DNA of 8,255 nt. Source: Hyphomicrobiaceae bacterium. GTDB taxonomy: Bacteria > Pseudomonadota > Alphaproteobacteria > Rhizobiales > Hyphomicrobiaceae. The stretch is from assembly GCA_021775715.1 (NCBI GenBank), contig JAJFHI010000056.1, positions 1 through 8,255 on the forward strand, given 5' to 3'. The first letter of the stretch is position 1. The number at the start of each line of letters is the position of its first letter. The position numbers and the translations under genes were made by a program. The notes under the pieces were generated by a model. The model was not told where the DNA came from, searched no databases, and saw only the letters and a list, made by a program, of their open reading frames with translations. This document shows positions 1 through 5,825 of the stretch, in pieces.

Positions 1-665
1 ACCCAGTCGCCGCAATTGAGATAATGTACGCCGTCAAACTCGCGGGATGCCGCGCGGTGGATGTGGCCGCAGATCACGCCGTCTGCGCTACGTCGCTTGG
101 CTTCGTCGGACAGGTTTTTTTCAAACTCACCGATAAAGTTGACAGCGGATTTGACACGCGATTTTAGATAGGCCGACAAAGACCAGAACCCAAGACCGAA
201 GCGGCGACGGACAAAGTTGAGCGGCCAGTTGAGCCACAACGTGAATTCGTAACTGCGGTCGCCGAGCAGTGCGAGCCACTGCGCATATCGAACAACGACA
301 TCAAATTCGTCGCCATGCATTACGACATAGCGTTTGCCGTCGGCGGTTTCGTGGATATCTTGGAGTTTGATGTCGATGCCGCCGAACTTTTGACCGCAAT
401 ACTCGCGCAGTCCATCGTCGTGGTTTCCTGGAATGAAAATCACATTTGTGCCCTTGCGCACTTTGCGCAGAAGCTTTTGCAAAACGTCATTGTGTGATTG
501 AGGCCAGATGGCGCCGCGGCGGATGCGCCAGAAGTCAACGATGTCGCCCACAAGATAAATTGTCTCGGCATCGTACTCGCGCAGAAAATCAATCAGCAGT
601 TCTGCCTGCGAGGCCCGCGTTCCAAGGTGGACGTCAGAGATAAAAAGAGTGCGGTATTTTGCCAT
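1..665 (-). CDS. LpxH-like metallophosphoesterase (UDP-2,3-diacylglucosamine diphosphatase family), C-terminus cut by window edge
   Basis: Translating the minus strand from the ATG at 665-663 gives 221 residues with no stop before the window edge. The calcineurin-like metal-site motifs appear in order: FISDVHLG (D11, H13), GDIVDFW (D41), GNHDD (N81, H82), HGDEFD (H117) and GHIHRA (H201, H203). They are followed by the YLNCGDW block typical of COG2908. Family members hydrolyse a phosphate-anhydride bond using two metal ions, and LpxH itself cleaves UDP-2,3-diacylglucosamine to lipid X in lipid A synthesis at the inner membrane. Many alphaproteobacteria use LpxI for that step, so this protein may act on another nucleotide-lipid substrate; no symbol is given. 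The start is supported by GAGG eight bases upstream of the ATG. The solute-binding protein gene lies 226 bp upstream on the same strand, too far to assume an operon. The family call is firm; the substrate is inferred. Confidence 0.92.
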   Translation of the reverse strand, partial: MAKYRTLFISDVHLGTRASQAELLIDFLREYDAETIYLVGDIVDFWRIRRGAIWPQSHNDVLQKLLRKVRKGTNVIFIPGNHDDGLREYCGQKFGGIDIKLQDIHETADGKRYVVMHGDEFDVVVRYAQWLALLGDRSYEFTLWLNWPLNFVRRRFGLGFWSLSAYLKSRVKSAVNFIGEFEKNLSDEAKRRSADGVICGHIHRAASREFDGVHYLNCGDW

Positions 666-891
666 CGATCCTGCCTCATGAATGGGTCTGACGGGCACGC
701 CTGTTACGATTTCCCGGCACATTTGCGGGATTCAGGTTGCAGGAATGTGACAGCCGTCTGTCCTGCCACCACCACAGTTAAACATTTCGTGGATAGGCGT
801 CAAAAACGCCAAAATCGTCGAGAATGCCGTGCTTTTTTCAGGCTTTTGCTCACCAATCAAACATCTGGGCCAACTCTGTTGTTTACATGGT

Positions 892-1755
892 TCAGTAGAT
901 TTCAAAGGGGAAATAGCGCGCCACCAGTTCTTGGAAGCGTCCACTGGCCCGGACCCGGTCTAAACCATCATTGATCACGGCTCGCAACCGGCTGTCGCCC
1001 GGCCGGATAGCAATGGCCAGACCATCGCCAAAAAACTTCGGCTCAAGGAATGGGCCGCCACGAAATTCGCAGCATTGTTTGGACAGGGTGCCGTTGAGCC
1101 AGAAGGCCAGGCTGATGCCGTCGCCAAAGATGACATCGACCTTACTTTCGCTAAGGGCTTCGCGCACTTTGTCGGTCGACTTGTAAGACTGGATGCGGGC
1201 GTCACCGAAGAATGTCTTGAGGTAGGCCTCGTGGGGTGTGCCAGCAGCTACGCCAATGCGCCTCTCGACGAGTGCCTCCCGGGAGATATCGACCTTGCGT
1301 CCGGTGCGGCGGGCAACGAAGCGGCCTGGCGTGTGGAAATAACGCGCGGTGAAATCAACATTGCGCAGGGCTTTCGCCGTTACGGTCTGGGCTGCGATGA
1401 TCGCATCACCTTCGCCGCGCCTAAGGGCTGGCACCAGTTTTTCCCAAGGCTGCACCTTAATATCGCAGGCTAGGTTGGTTTCAAGGCAGATGGCGCGTGC
1501 GAGATCGATGTTGAACCCTGTAAGGATGCCGTCCTCGTCGTAGAAATTAAACGGCGGGAATTCTCCTTCGGTCAGGAATTTGATGACGACGCGGCGGTCC
1601 GAGGCGGGTTGTCCTGTCGGCACCGGCGTTGCTTTTTGCGCCGTCACCGAAGTTGCAATTCCGAATGGCAGGAGCGTCGCCAGCATGAGCGCGGCCGCAA
1701 AATTGCGCAGACCTGGTACTCGCGGACAGGGCGTTTGAAAGTTGGTTGCGGTCAT
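892..1755 (-). CDS. Periplasmic amino-acid-type solute-binding protein (SBP_bac_3 family)
   Basis: The product has 287 residues. The N-terminus is a clear Sec signal peptide: basic residues before position 18, a hydrophobic stretch at about 19-37, and a likely cleavage after VTA (residue 39). The mature part begins with the family-3 pattern: EGEFPPFNFYDEDGILTGFNIDLARAI, then the PWEKLVPALRRGEGDAIIAA segment, then VDFTARYFHTPGRFVARR. This is the two-lobed fold of polar-amino-acid binding proteins such as GlnH/ArtJ, which capture ligand in the periplasm for an ABC importer. The C-terminal part (DVIFGDGISLAFWL) fits the second lobe. No permease or ATPase gene is present on either side in this window, so the protein may serve a distant transporter or work as a sensor partner. 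Upstream of the ATG the purine-rich AAGGA lies 19 bases away, so the ribosome site is weak. The exact ligand cannot be read from the sequence. Confidence 0.93.
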   Translation of the reverse strand: MTATNFQTPCPRVPGLRNFAAALMLATLLPFGIATSVTAQKATPVPTGQPASDRRVVIKFLTEGEFPPFNFYDEDGILTGFNIDLARAICLETNLACDIKVQPWEKLVPALRRGEGDAIIAAQTVTAKALRNVDFTARYFHTPGRFVARRTGRKVDISREALVERRIGVAAGTPHEAYLKTFFGDARIQSYKSTDKVREALSESKVDVIFGDGISLAFWLNGTLSKQCCEFRGGPFLEPKFFGDGLAIAIRPGDSRLRAVINDGLDRVRASGRFQELVARYFPFEIY

Positions 1756-1776
1756 TGCGAAGCCCCGAAATCGTTC

Positions 1777-1857
1777 CTTACGTAAGATCAGCTGACAAAA
1801 AAGCAGTCTACTGCAAATTTTTTTACAATCGTATAGTGCAAGGCTGTACGATCGTAC
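1777..1857. promoter_or_regulatory. Palindrome cluster between the solute-binding protein gene and the glycosyltransferase remnant
   Basis: Three perfect inverted repeats lie in the 138-bp region from which the two flanking genes diverge. They are CTTACGTAAG at 1777-1786, GCAGT-CT-ACTGC at 1803-1814, and the 12-bp palindrome GTACGATCGTAC at 1846-1857. The stretch is AT-rich, and on the minus strand the middle repeat is followed by six T residues. Dyads of this size in front of a transporter-protein gene are often regulator sites, but I cannot match them to a named operator. The middle one could also be a weak terminator or attenuator in the leader of the solute-binding protein gene. The palindromes are seen directly; the regulatory role is inferred. 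Confidence 0.35.
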
Positions 1858-1893
1858 GTAGGCGGTCTGTCAAAAACACGGCAGGCGCCGGTT

Positions 1894-2983
1894 GTGCGTT
1901 CTTATGTCTTCTCTTTCTCCGTAGTTGATTTTGTGTCTCGTCGTCAAAAGACATCTGAATTCTGCGATTTTGTTTCCCGGACCGATGTGCGGTTGCAGCA
2001 CTCTGTGCACGCGCGGGGGCTAGGCACGCCGATACAACGCCTGGATGACAGCGCCACGGGACGAAAGCCAGACCCATCGGATGCGGCCAGACGGTTGGAC
2101 AAGGCCGTCAATGGCTTGCGCGACAGCGCCCCGGAGTTCTCGGCCGCGACCCGGCTTCAACGGTGGCAGCTCGGAGCGATTTTCATCCTGTTGCCCGCCG
2201 TAACGGCTGTTGGCTTGCTCGTCTCCAGCACGGTTCTTGTTGTGATGTTGGCGGGTTCATTCTTTCTGACGATTGTGTTGCGGTTTGTTGCAATTCGCCA
2301 ACTTCTGTATTGCCAAGAGGGTGCCCATGTCTCGACGGATGGCGCCAATGACGTTTTTCAACGCACATTTGACCCGGTTGCGGCTCGCCCGCAGGGGATG
2401 GCGCGTTAGTGTTTTGGCGTCGACCACATGGGAAGAGGCGCCGCCGGACTTTCGCATCTGATTGGGCCAGCGCACGCGTTGGCTGAAGGGTTGGTTGCAA
2501 ACCTATCTTGTGCAGATGCGGTCGCCCGCACAGCTGTTGCGCGATCTCGGCTGGTGGCAGTTTGCGGGCTTTCAGGTTCTGATGGGTGGCTTGCTGTTAT
2601 CAGCACTGATCCATCCGTGGTTCTATGTCTATCTGCTGGCCGTTTTGGCTATTGACGCACCGACGGGTTTTGAACCGCTCTCCCAAGGTGCGTCTGGGGC
2701 AGGAATTTTCCAAGCGGTGTTGGGTAACTGGTTGTTGTCTGTTGGCGTTGTGAATCTGTTGCTCGGTTACGTGTCCGCGATGGTGTTGGGAGCGGTGGCC
2801 GTCACCAAACGCCGCCGTCGGCGGCTGCGCTGGCATGTGCTTTGGATGCCGATTTACTGGCTGGGTATTTCGTTTGCCGCACACAAAGCGATCTGGGAGT
2901 TTGCGCGCAATCCGTTTCATTGGGAAAAGACACCACATCGCAAGCGGGAGGCTGGTGGCGTGGTGGGACGTGGCGAGGAATAG
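1894..2983 (+). pseudogene. GT2 family membrane glycosyltransferase, decayed: catalytic core deleted and nonsense codon
   Basis: Two pieces of one glycosyltransferase are recognisable. From a GTG at 1894, one frame encodes a family-type N-terminal linker (LRDSAPEFSAATRLQRWQ) and a hydrophobic membrane segment (about 2175-2290), then loses similarity and stops at 2409. In another frame, from about 2370, the end of the catalytic domain appears (LRLARRGWRVSVLASTTWEEAPPDFRI). An in-frame TGA follows at 2459-2461, then LGQRTRWLKGWLQTYLVQ, C-terminal membrane helices, and the family ending FHWEKTPH before the stop at 2981-2983. In relatives these parts flank a GT2 core of a few hundred residues carrying the nucleotide-sugar DxD motif; that core is absent. 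The family has Trp where the TGA stands, so TGG became TGA. Intact relatives polymerise or transfer sugars at the inner membrane. No good start codon or ribosome site precedes 1894, so the 5' end is uncertain. The remnant cannot make an active enzyme. Confidence 0.85.
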
Positions 2984-3544
2984 TCATTCAGGTTCTTTGA
3001 ATATTCCCGTAGGAAGGCCGTCCATGCTGACCTGGTTTTTTTCCCGCCAATAGTCCGCTATCTCATTTCGCGTCTTCGTTTCTGCCCACCGGTTCAAGGT
3101 ATCGCGTTCGCCCTGATAATCGAAGAACGGGACAGCCAAGCCGCAGGAGGTTTGAACAAGGTCGAAGTCTAGCTGCACGATTTGGCGCGCGGCATGAGCA
3201 CGTTCGGTCGCAAACCATGTTGTAACCAGATCTGCATATTCCGCACTGTCGCGGTGAATAACGTGGCCGCGCCCGTACAGGCGCATAATCTGGGGTGGGT
3301 GTTCGAAAGCGCACATCATGATTGTCATGCGGCCGTCGGCGAGCAAATGGGCGGCTGTTTCGTTGCCGCTGCCGGTTTTATCGAGATAGATAGCCGTGTT
3401 GTCATCCGTAATTCTCAGGCAATCCGTACTGCGCGGTGAAACGTTTACTCGGCTTGAGTCTGTTGCCGAGGCAGTAAAGAATATTTTTTGCCGCTCGATA
3501 AATTCCTTCAGTTTTGGTTCCAGCGTTTGGTACGGTTTCGCCAT
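2984..3544 (-). CDS. Pyridoxamine 5'-phosphate oxidase-like flavoprotein (PNPOx-like, FMN-binding split barrel)
   Basis: The 186-residue product opens with a short helix, then the split-barrel entry FFTASATDSSRVNVSPRS (about residues 22-39). It continues with a central YLDKTGSGNETAAHLL segment (about 53-68) and the conserved block QTSCGLAVPFFDYQGERDTLNRWA starting at residue 131. The ending NQVSMDGLPTG is also typical of this subfamily. Members bind FMN or a related flavin and most have no assigned substrate. This one is shorter than and distinct from true PdxH, so a role in vitamin B6 synthesis should not be assumed. The ATG at 3544-3542 is preceded by AAAGG with nine bases of spacing, which supports the start. 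The stop codon touches the end of the glycosyltransferase remnant on the opposite strand with no gap. The gene lies downstream of tRNA-Gly on the same strand. The family is secure; the reaction is unknown. Confidence 0.93.
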   Translation of the reverse strand: MAKPYQTLEPKLKEFIERQKIFFTASATDSSRVNVSPRSTDCLRITDDNTAIYLDKTGSGNETAAHLLADGRMTIMMCAFEHPPQIMRLYGRGHVIHRDSAEYADLVTTWFATERAHAARQIVQLDFDLVQTSCGLAVPFFDYQGERDTLNRWAETKTRNEIADYWREKNQVSMDGLPTGIFKEPE

Positions 3545-3591
3545 ATCTGAAGGCCTTTCGCATTTTCGAGTGTTTTGGATTGCAACTGATT

Positions 3592-3616
3592 TGGAGCGGG
3601 TGGAGGGAATCGAACC
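3592..3616 (-). repeat. Direct duplicate of the tRNA-Gly 3' end (att-like scar)
   Basis: These 25 bases are identical to 3701-3725, the 3' end of the adjacent tRNA-Gly gene, from CCA through the acceptor strand and into the T-loop, in the same orientation. The match ends abruptly, and nothing resembling the rest of a tRNA (D-arm, anticodon arm, 5' acceptor strand) follows in 3617-3700. The unit length from copy to copy is 109 bp. Site-specific integrases often use tRNA 3' ends as attachment sites and leave a second copy of that end at the far side of the inserted element. A scar of such an element, or a partial tRNA duplication, would both give this pattern. The repeat is seen directly; its origin is inferred. 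Confidence 0.85.
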
Positions 3617-3700
3617 ACACCGTCGCAGGCGGTCATTACAGTTTTGCGAGGGTTCGAGCTAGATGACGCTCGCGGTCGCAATACTCGCTTTAACTTCAAG

Positions 3701-3774
3701 TGGAGCGGGTGGAGGGAATCGAACCCACGTCACTTGCTTGGGAAGCAAGAGCTCTACCATTGAGCTACACCCGC
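3701..3774 (-). tRNA. tRNA-Gly (anticodon CCC)
   Basis: The 74-nt cloverleaf reads on the minus strand with a perfect seven-pair acceptor (GCGGGTG with CACCCGC), D-arm GCTC/GAGC with the AATGGTA loop, anticodon stem CTTGC/GCAAG with loop TTCCCAA, a four-base variable loop, and T-loop TTCGATT. The anticodon CCC lies at 3742-3740 and decodes GGG glycine codons. The CCA end is encoded in the DNA (3703-3701). The T-stem GTGGG/CCCTC contains one U-U mismatch at pair 50-64, which is unusual for a functional tRNA; all other stems are intact, so I still call it a working gene. Its 3' end is duplicated downstream at 3592-3616. Confidence 0.96.
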
Positions 3775-3930
3775 GTTGCTATTTGGCCAGTTACCACGTC
3801 GAAAGCGTCGTTGAAAGAGCTAAACATGGGCCCGCAGTGCATCAGGGTCACCGGTTTGTGAGTTTGGTGTGTTCGTTGGCGCGTGTTATCCATTCGGTTC
3901 TATGATCAGGATACACAGGGTACGATATCG

Positions 3931-4911
3931 GTGAACACGATTGTCAAAGACGGCGCGGTCATTAACCCGACCGGCAAGTTTGAAGATCCAGACACAACAG
4001 CAAAAGGCGAAAAGCGCGCCAAAGTGGAGCTGGAACATCTCGATACACTCTGGATTAACACCGGAACGCTTTGCAACATTGAGTGTGTGAACTGCTACAT
4101 CGAGTCGAGCCCGACCAATGATCGGCTCGTCTATATGAATGCAGCCGAAGTTGGGGCTTATCTCGGTGAGGCCGAAAGGACCCGCACGCGCGAGATAGGG
4201 ATCACTGGCGGCGAGCCGTTTATGAATCCTGACATTCTAGCCATTCTAGAAGATGCGCTGGGCCGCGGCTTCGAGGTTTTGTTGCTGACCAATGCGATGC
4301 AGCCGATGCAACGCCCAAGCATCCAAAAAGGTCTGTTGGCGCTTGTTGAGAAGTATCGTGAAAAATTGACACTGCGGGTCAGCATCGACCACTACACGCA
4401 GGTCCTGCATGAAACGGAGCGCGGGCAGCGCACGTGGGAAAAAGCGGTCGCTGGGCTTGATTGGTTGGCCAAACACAATTTCAAAATCGCGATTGCCGGG
4501 CGCACCTGTTGGGATGAGACGGATGAGATGTCGCGCGGAGGTTACGCGGAACTGATTGCTGAACGCGATTGGCAGATTGATCCCGCCGATCGCCAGCAGT
4601 TAATGCTCTTGCCGGAAATGGACGGCAGTCACGACGTGCCAGAAATCACAACGGCCTGCTGGGGTATTCTCAACAAACGCCCGACCGACCTGAGGTGTGC
4701 AACCTCGCGCATGGTCGTCAAGCGGAAGGGGGCCGACAAGCCGGTCGTTCTGCCATGTACGTTGTTGCCCTACGATAAGGCTTTTGAGATGGGCGAGACA
4801 TTGGACGAGGCGTCTAAGTCAACGGGCGGCATGTTCGACAGTGGTGCCGTGAAGCTGTGTCATTCCCATTGCGCGAAGTTCTGTGTGCTTGGTGGCGGAA
4901 GCTGCTCGTAG
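3931..4911 (+). CDS. Radical SAM protein with SPASM/twitch-like C-terminal cysteines
   Basis: Starting at the GTG at 3931, the product has 326 residues. The radical SAM cluster motif CNIECVNC (C48, C52, C55) follows LWINTGTL, and the SAM-binding TGGEPF lies at about residues 92-97. Such enzymes cleave S-adenosylmethionine at a 4Fe-4S cluster to make a 5'-deoxyadenosyl radical. Further cysteines at 256 and 276 flank a Gly-containing hairpin, and C310, C314, C318 and C325 form a terminal cluster. Together these resemble the auxiliary Fe-S domain of SPASM/twitch peptide- or protein-modifying enzymes. No precursor peptide or partner gene is seen nearby, so the substrate is unknown. An in-frame GTG at 3883 would add 16 residues (LSIRFYDQDTQG...) but has no ribosome site. 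The 3931 start has AGGG about ten bases upstream and begins with VNTIVKDGAVINP, which looks like a natural N-terminus. The family is firm, the start moderately so. The gene ends at a terminator shared with mscL. Confidence 0.92.
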   Translation: MNTIVKDGAVINPTGKFEDPDTTAKGEKRAKVELEHLDTLWINTGTLCNIECVNCYIESSPTNDRLVYMNAAEVGAYLGEAERTRTREIGITGGEPFMNPDILAILEDALGRGFEVLLLTNAMQPMQRPSIQKGLLALVEKYREKLTLRVSIDHYTQVLHETERGQRTWEKAVAGLDWLAKHNFKIAIAGRTCWDETDEMSRGGYAELIAERDWQIDPADRQQLMLLPEMDGSHDVPEITTACWGILNKRPTDLRCATSRMVVKRKGADKPVVLPCTLLPYDKAFEMGETLDEASKSTGGMFDSGAVKLCHSHCAKFCVLGGGSCS

Positions 4912-4942
4912 TGCCAGCGCCAACTGTGGCACCTGTTAGTAA

Positions 4943-4974
4943 AAAAACACCCGGGCTTTCACCCGGGTGTTTTT
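4943..4974. terminator. Bidirectional rho-independent terminator
   Basis: A perfect eight-pair stem, CACCCGGG (4948-4955) with CCCGGGTG (4962-4969), has a six-base loop. It is flanked by an A-run on the left (4941-4947) and a T-run on the right (4970-4974), so a T-run follows the hairpin on both strands. It sits 32 bases after the stop of the radical SAM gene and 28 bases from the end of the convergent mscL gene, and should terminate both. Confidence 0.93.
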
Positions 4975-5001
4975 CATTTCTTGGCTGAAAACGGACGTTG
5001 C

Positions 5002-5409
5002 CTACTTCTTCAGCGCGTCGCGAATTTCTGTGAGAAGAACCACTTCGTCTGATGGCGGCGCGGCGGCGGCTTCTTCTTTTTCTTTCTTTGCAGCCACCTC
5101 CTTGAGGTGATTGACGGTCTTCACCATCATGAAGACGGCAAATGCGACGACCAGGAAGGCGATGCAGTTGTTGATAAAGCTGCCAATATTTATCGATACG
5201 GCTTCTACACCCTCAGATGCCGCTTTCAGTGGGATTTTAATGTTTGAAAAATCAACACCACCGAGCAAGAGGCCGATAGGTGGCATGGCAACGTCATTGA
5301 CGAGTGACTTCACTATTGTTCCGAATGCCCCGCCGATAACGATGCCGACCGCCATATCGATCATGTTGCCTTTGATGGCGAAATCTTTGAATTCGCTAAG
5401 CATCCCCAT
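5002..5409 (-). CDS. mscL: Large-conductance mechanosensitive channel MscL
   Basis: The 135-residue protein matches MscL along its whole length, which is the usual family size. It has the amphipathic N-terminal helix LSEFKDFAIKGN, a first membrane helix at about residues 15-40 (IDMAVGIVIGGAFGTIVKSLV) that lines the pore, and the DVAMPPIGLLLGGVDF turn. The periplasmic loop spans about 55-72 and the second membrane helix about 74-98 (FINNCIAFLVVAFAVFMMVKTVN). A charged and Ala-rich linker leads to the cytoplasmic helix EVVLLTEIRDALKK. MscL is a homopentameric inner-membrane channel that opens under membrane tension and releases small solutes during hypo-osmotic shock. The ATG at 5409 is chosen because AGGAG lies nine bases upstream; the internal ATG at 5403 is the only close alternative. 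It is apparently a single-gene unit ending at the shared terminator. Confidence 0.98.
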   Translation of the reverse strand: MGMLSEFKDFAIKGNMIDMAVGIVIGGAFGTIVKSLVNDVAMPPIGLLLGGVDFSNIKIPLKAASEGVEAVSINIGSFINNCIAFLVVAFAVFMMVKTVNHLKEVAAKKEKEEAAAAPPSDEVVLLTEIRDALKK

Positions 5410-5470
5410 AACTGAAGTCTCCTATTTTCTGTGATCCAAAAATCGAGTCCCCCCTCCCGGCTGAGGGGTC

Positions 5471-5510
5471 GTCGAAAAATTGCAAGCTCTGGCCAAAGTG
5501 ATTTTTCGAC
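5471..5510. repeat. 10-bp perfect inverted repeat with 20-bp spacer
   Basis: GTCGAAAAAT at 5471-5480 is the exact reverse complement of ATTTTTCGAC at 5501-5510. The centres of the two arms lie 30 bp apart, close to three helical turns, so one protein could contact both arms from the same face. It lies 62-101 bp upstream of the mscL start codon. I cannot assign it to a known regulator. Confidence 0.6.
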
Positions 5511-5528
5511 TCAGATAGCGCGCAACAG

Positions 5529-5555
5529 ATTTGCACACGGAATCCAATTTGCACA
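5529..5555. repeat. 9-bp direct repeat ATTTGCACA
   Basis: ATTTGCACA occurs at 5529-5537 and again at 5547-5555, with starts 18 bp apart, in the gap between mscL and the divergent kinase gene. The copies could be tandem binding half-sites for a regulator of either gene, or chance. Confidence 0.45.
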
Positions 5556-5740
5556 GTAACTAGGCACCTAGACAAAGTGTTTCTACGCTGGTTAACGCGA
5601 CGTGTGCATACCGCAGAACGGCCCGACCAAATGCACGCGAACGTTGGACGTTCTTATCTGCTTTTTCGCCAATTGCTTGTCTGAGGATGGATTTGTGCGG
5701 AATATCAACTAGTTTGACATTTGGCTGACTGTTTATTGCA

Positions 5741-5763
5741 GGTGGGCAAATTTGAAGCCCACC
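5741..5763. repeat. Seven-pair hairpin ahead of the sensor kinase gene
   Basis: GGTGGGC (5741-5747) pairs perfectly with GCCCACC (5757-5763) around a nine-base AT-rich loop. No T-run follows on either strand, so it does not look like a simple terminator. It sits 62 bases before the kinase start codon, just downstream of a TTGACA hexamer, and might be an operator or leader structure. Confidence 0.45.
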
Positions 5764-5825
5764 GGCATCCAACTTTGTGCTGATGGTGCGGGTGCGGCGC
5801 AAAAATGGAGTTTGTTTGAAGCGCG

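Larger units (their letters stand above)
5410..5825. other. Intergenic region with repeats upstream of mscL and the sensor kinase
   Basis: These 416 bp separate two divergent genes and should hold both promoters. I see no convincing gene: the longest minus-strand open frame (5560-5802, 80 codons) resembles nothing I recognise and lacks a ribosome site. Visible structures are a GC-rich hairpin CCCCTC/GAGGGG (5451-5468) in the presumed mscL leader; a 10-bp inverted repeat (5471-5480 and 5501-5510); a 9-bp direct repeat ATTTGCACA (5529-5537 and 5547-5555); a CTAGG/CCTAG dyad (5560-5571); and a seven-pair hairpin (5741-5763) about 60 bp before the kinase start. A perfect -35 hexamer TTGACA is at 5714-5719 on the plus strand, but I find no good -10 box at normal spacing. 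The functional roles are inference. Confidence 0.6.

Noticed and set aside
796..810. GGCGT/ACGCC hairpin as a terminator for the solute-binding protein gene
   Set aside because: The stem is only five pairs and is not followed by a T-run on the minus strand; it may be chance.
498..974. Plus-strand 158-codon open frame over the phosphoesterase start and the 666-891 gap
   Set aside because: It is antisense to two well-supported genes and has no family resemblance.
2459..2461. In-frame TGA as recoded tryptophan or selenocysteine
   Set aside because: The same gene also lacks its catalytic core and shifts frame, no recoding element is visible, and the other genes end normally at TGA, TAG or TAA.
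2462..2983. C-terminal glycosyltransferase piece as an independent 173-residue membrane protein starting at TTG
   Set aside because: The frame continues directly through the TGA from upstream family sequence, and no ribosome site precedes the TTG.
3592..3665. A second complete tRNA gene
   Set aside because: Only the last 25 bases match. No 5' acceptor strand, D-arm or anticodon arm can be folded from the adjoining sequence.
5560..5802. Minus-strand 80-codon open frame as a small gene
   Set aside because: It has no recognisable motif, no ribosome site, and overlaps the expected kinase promoter region with its hairpin; probably chance.
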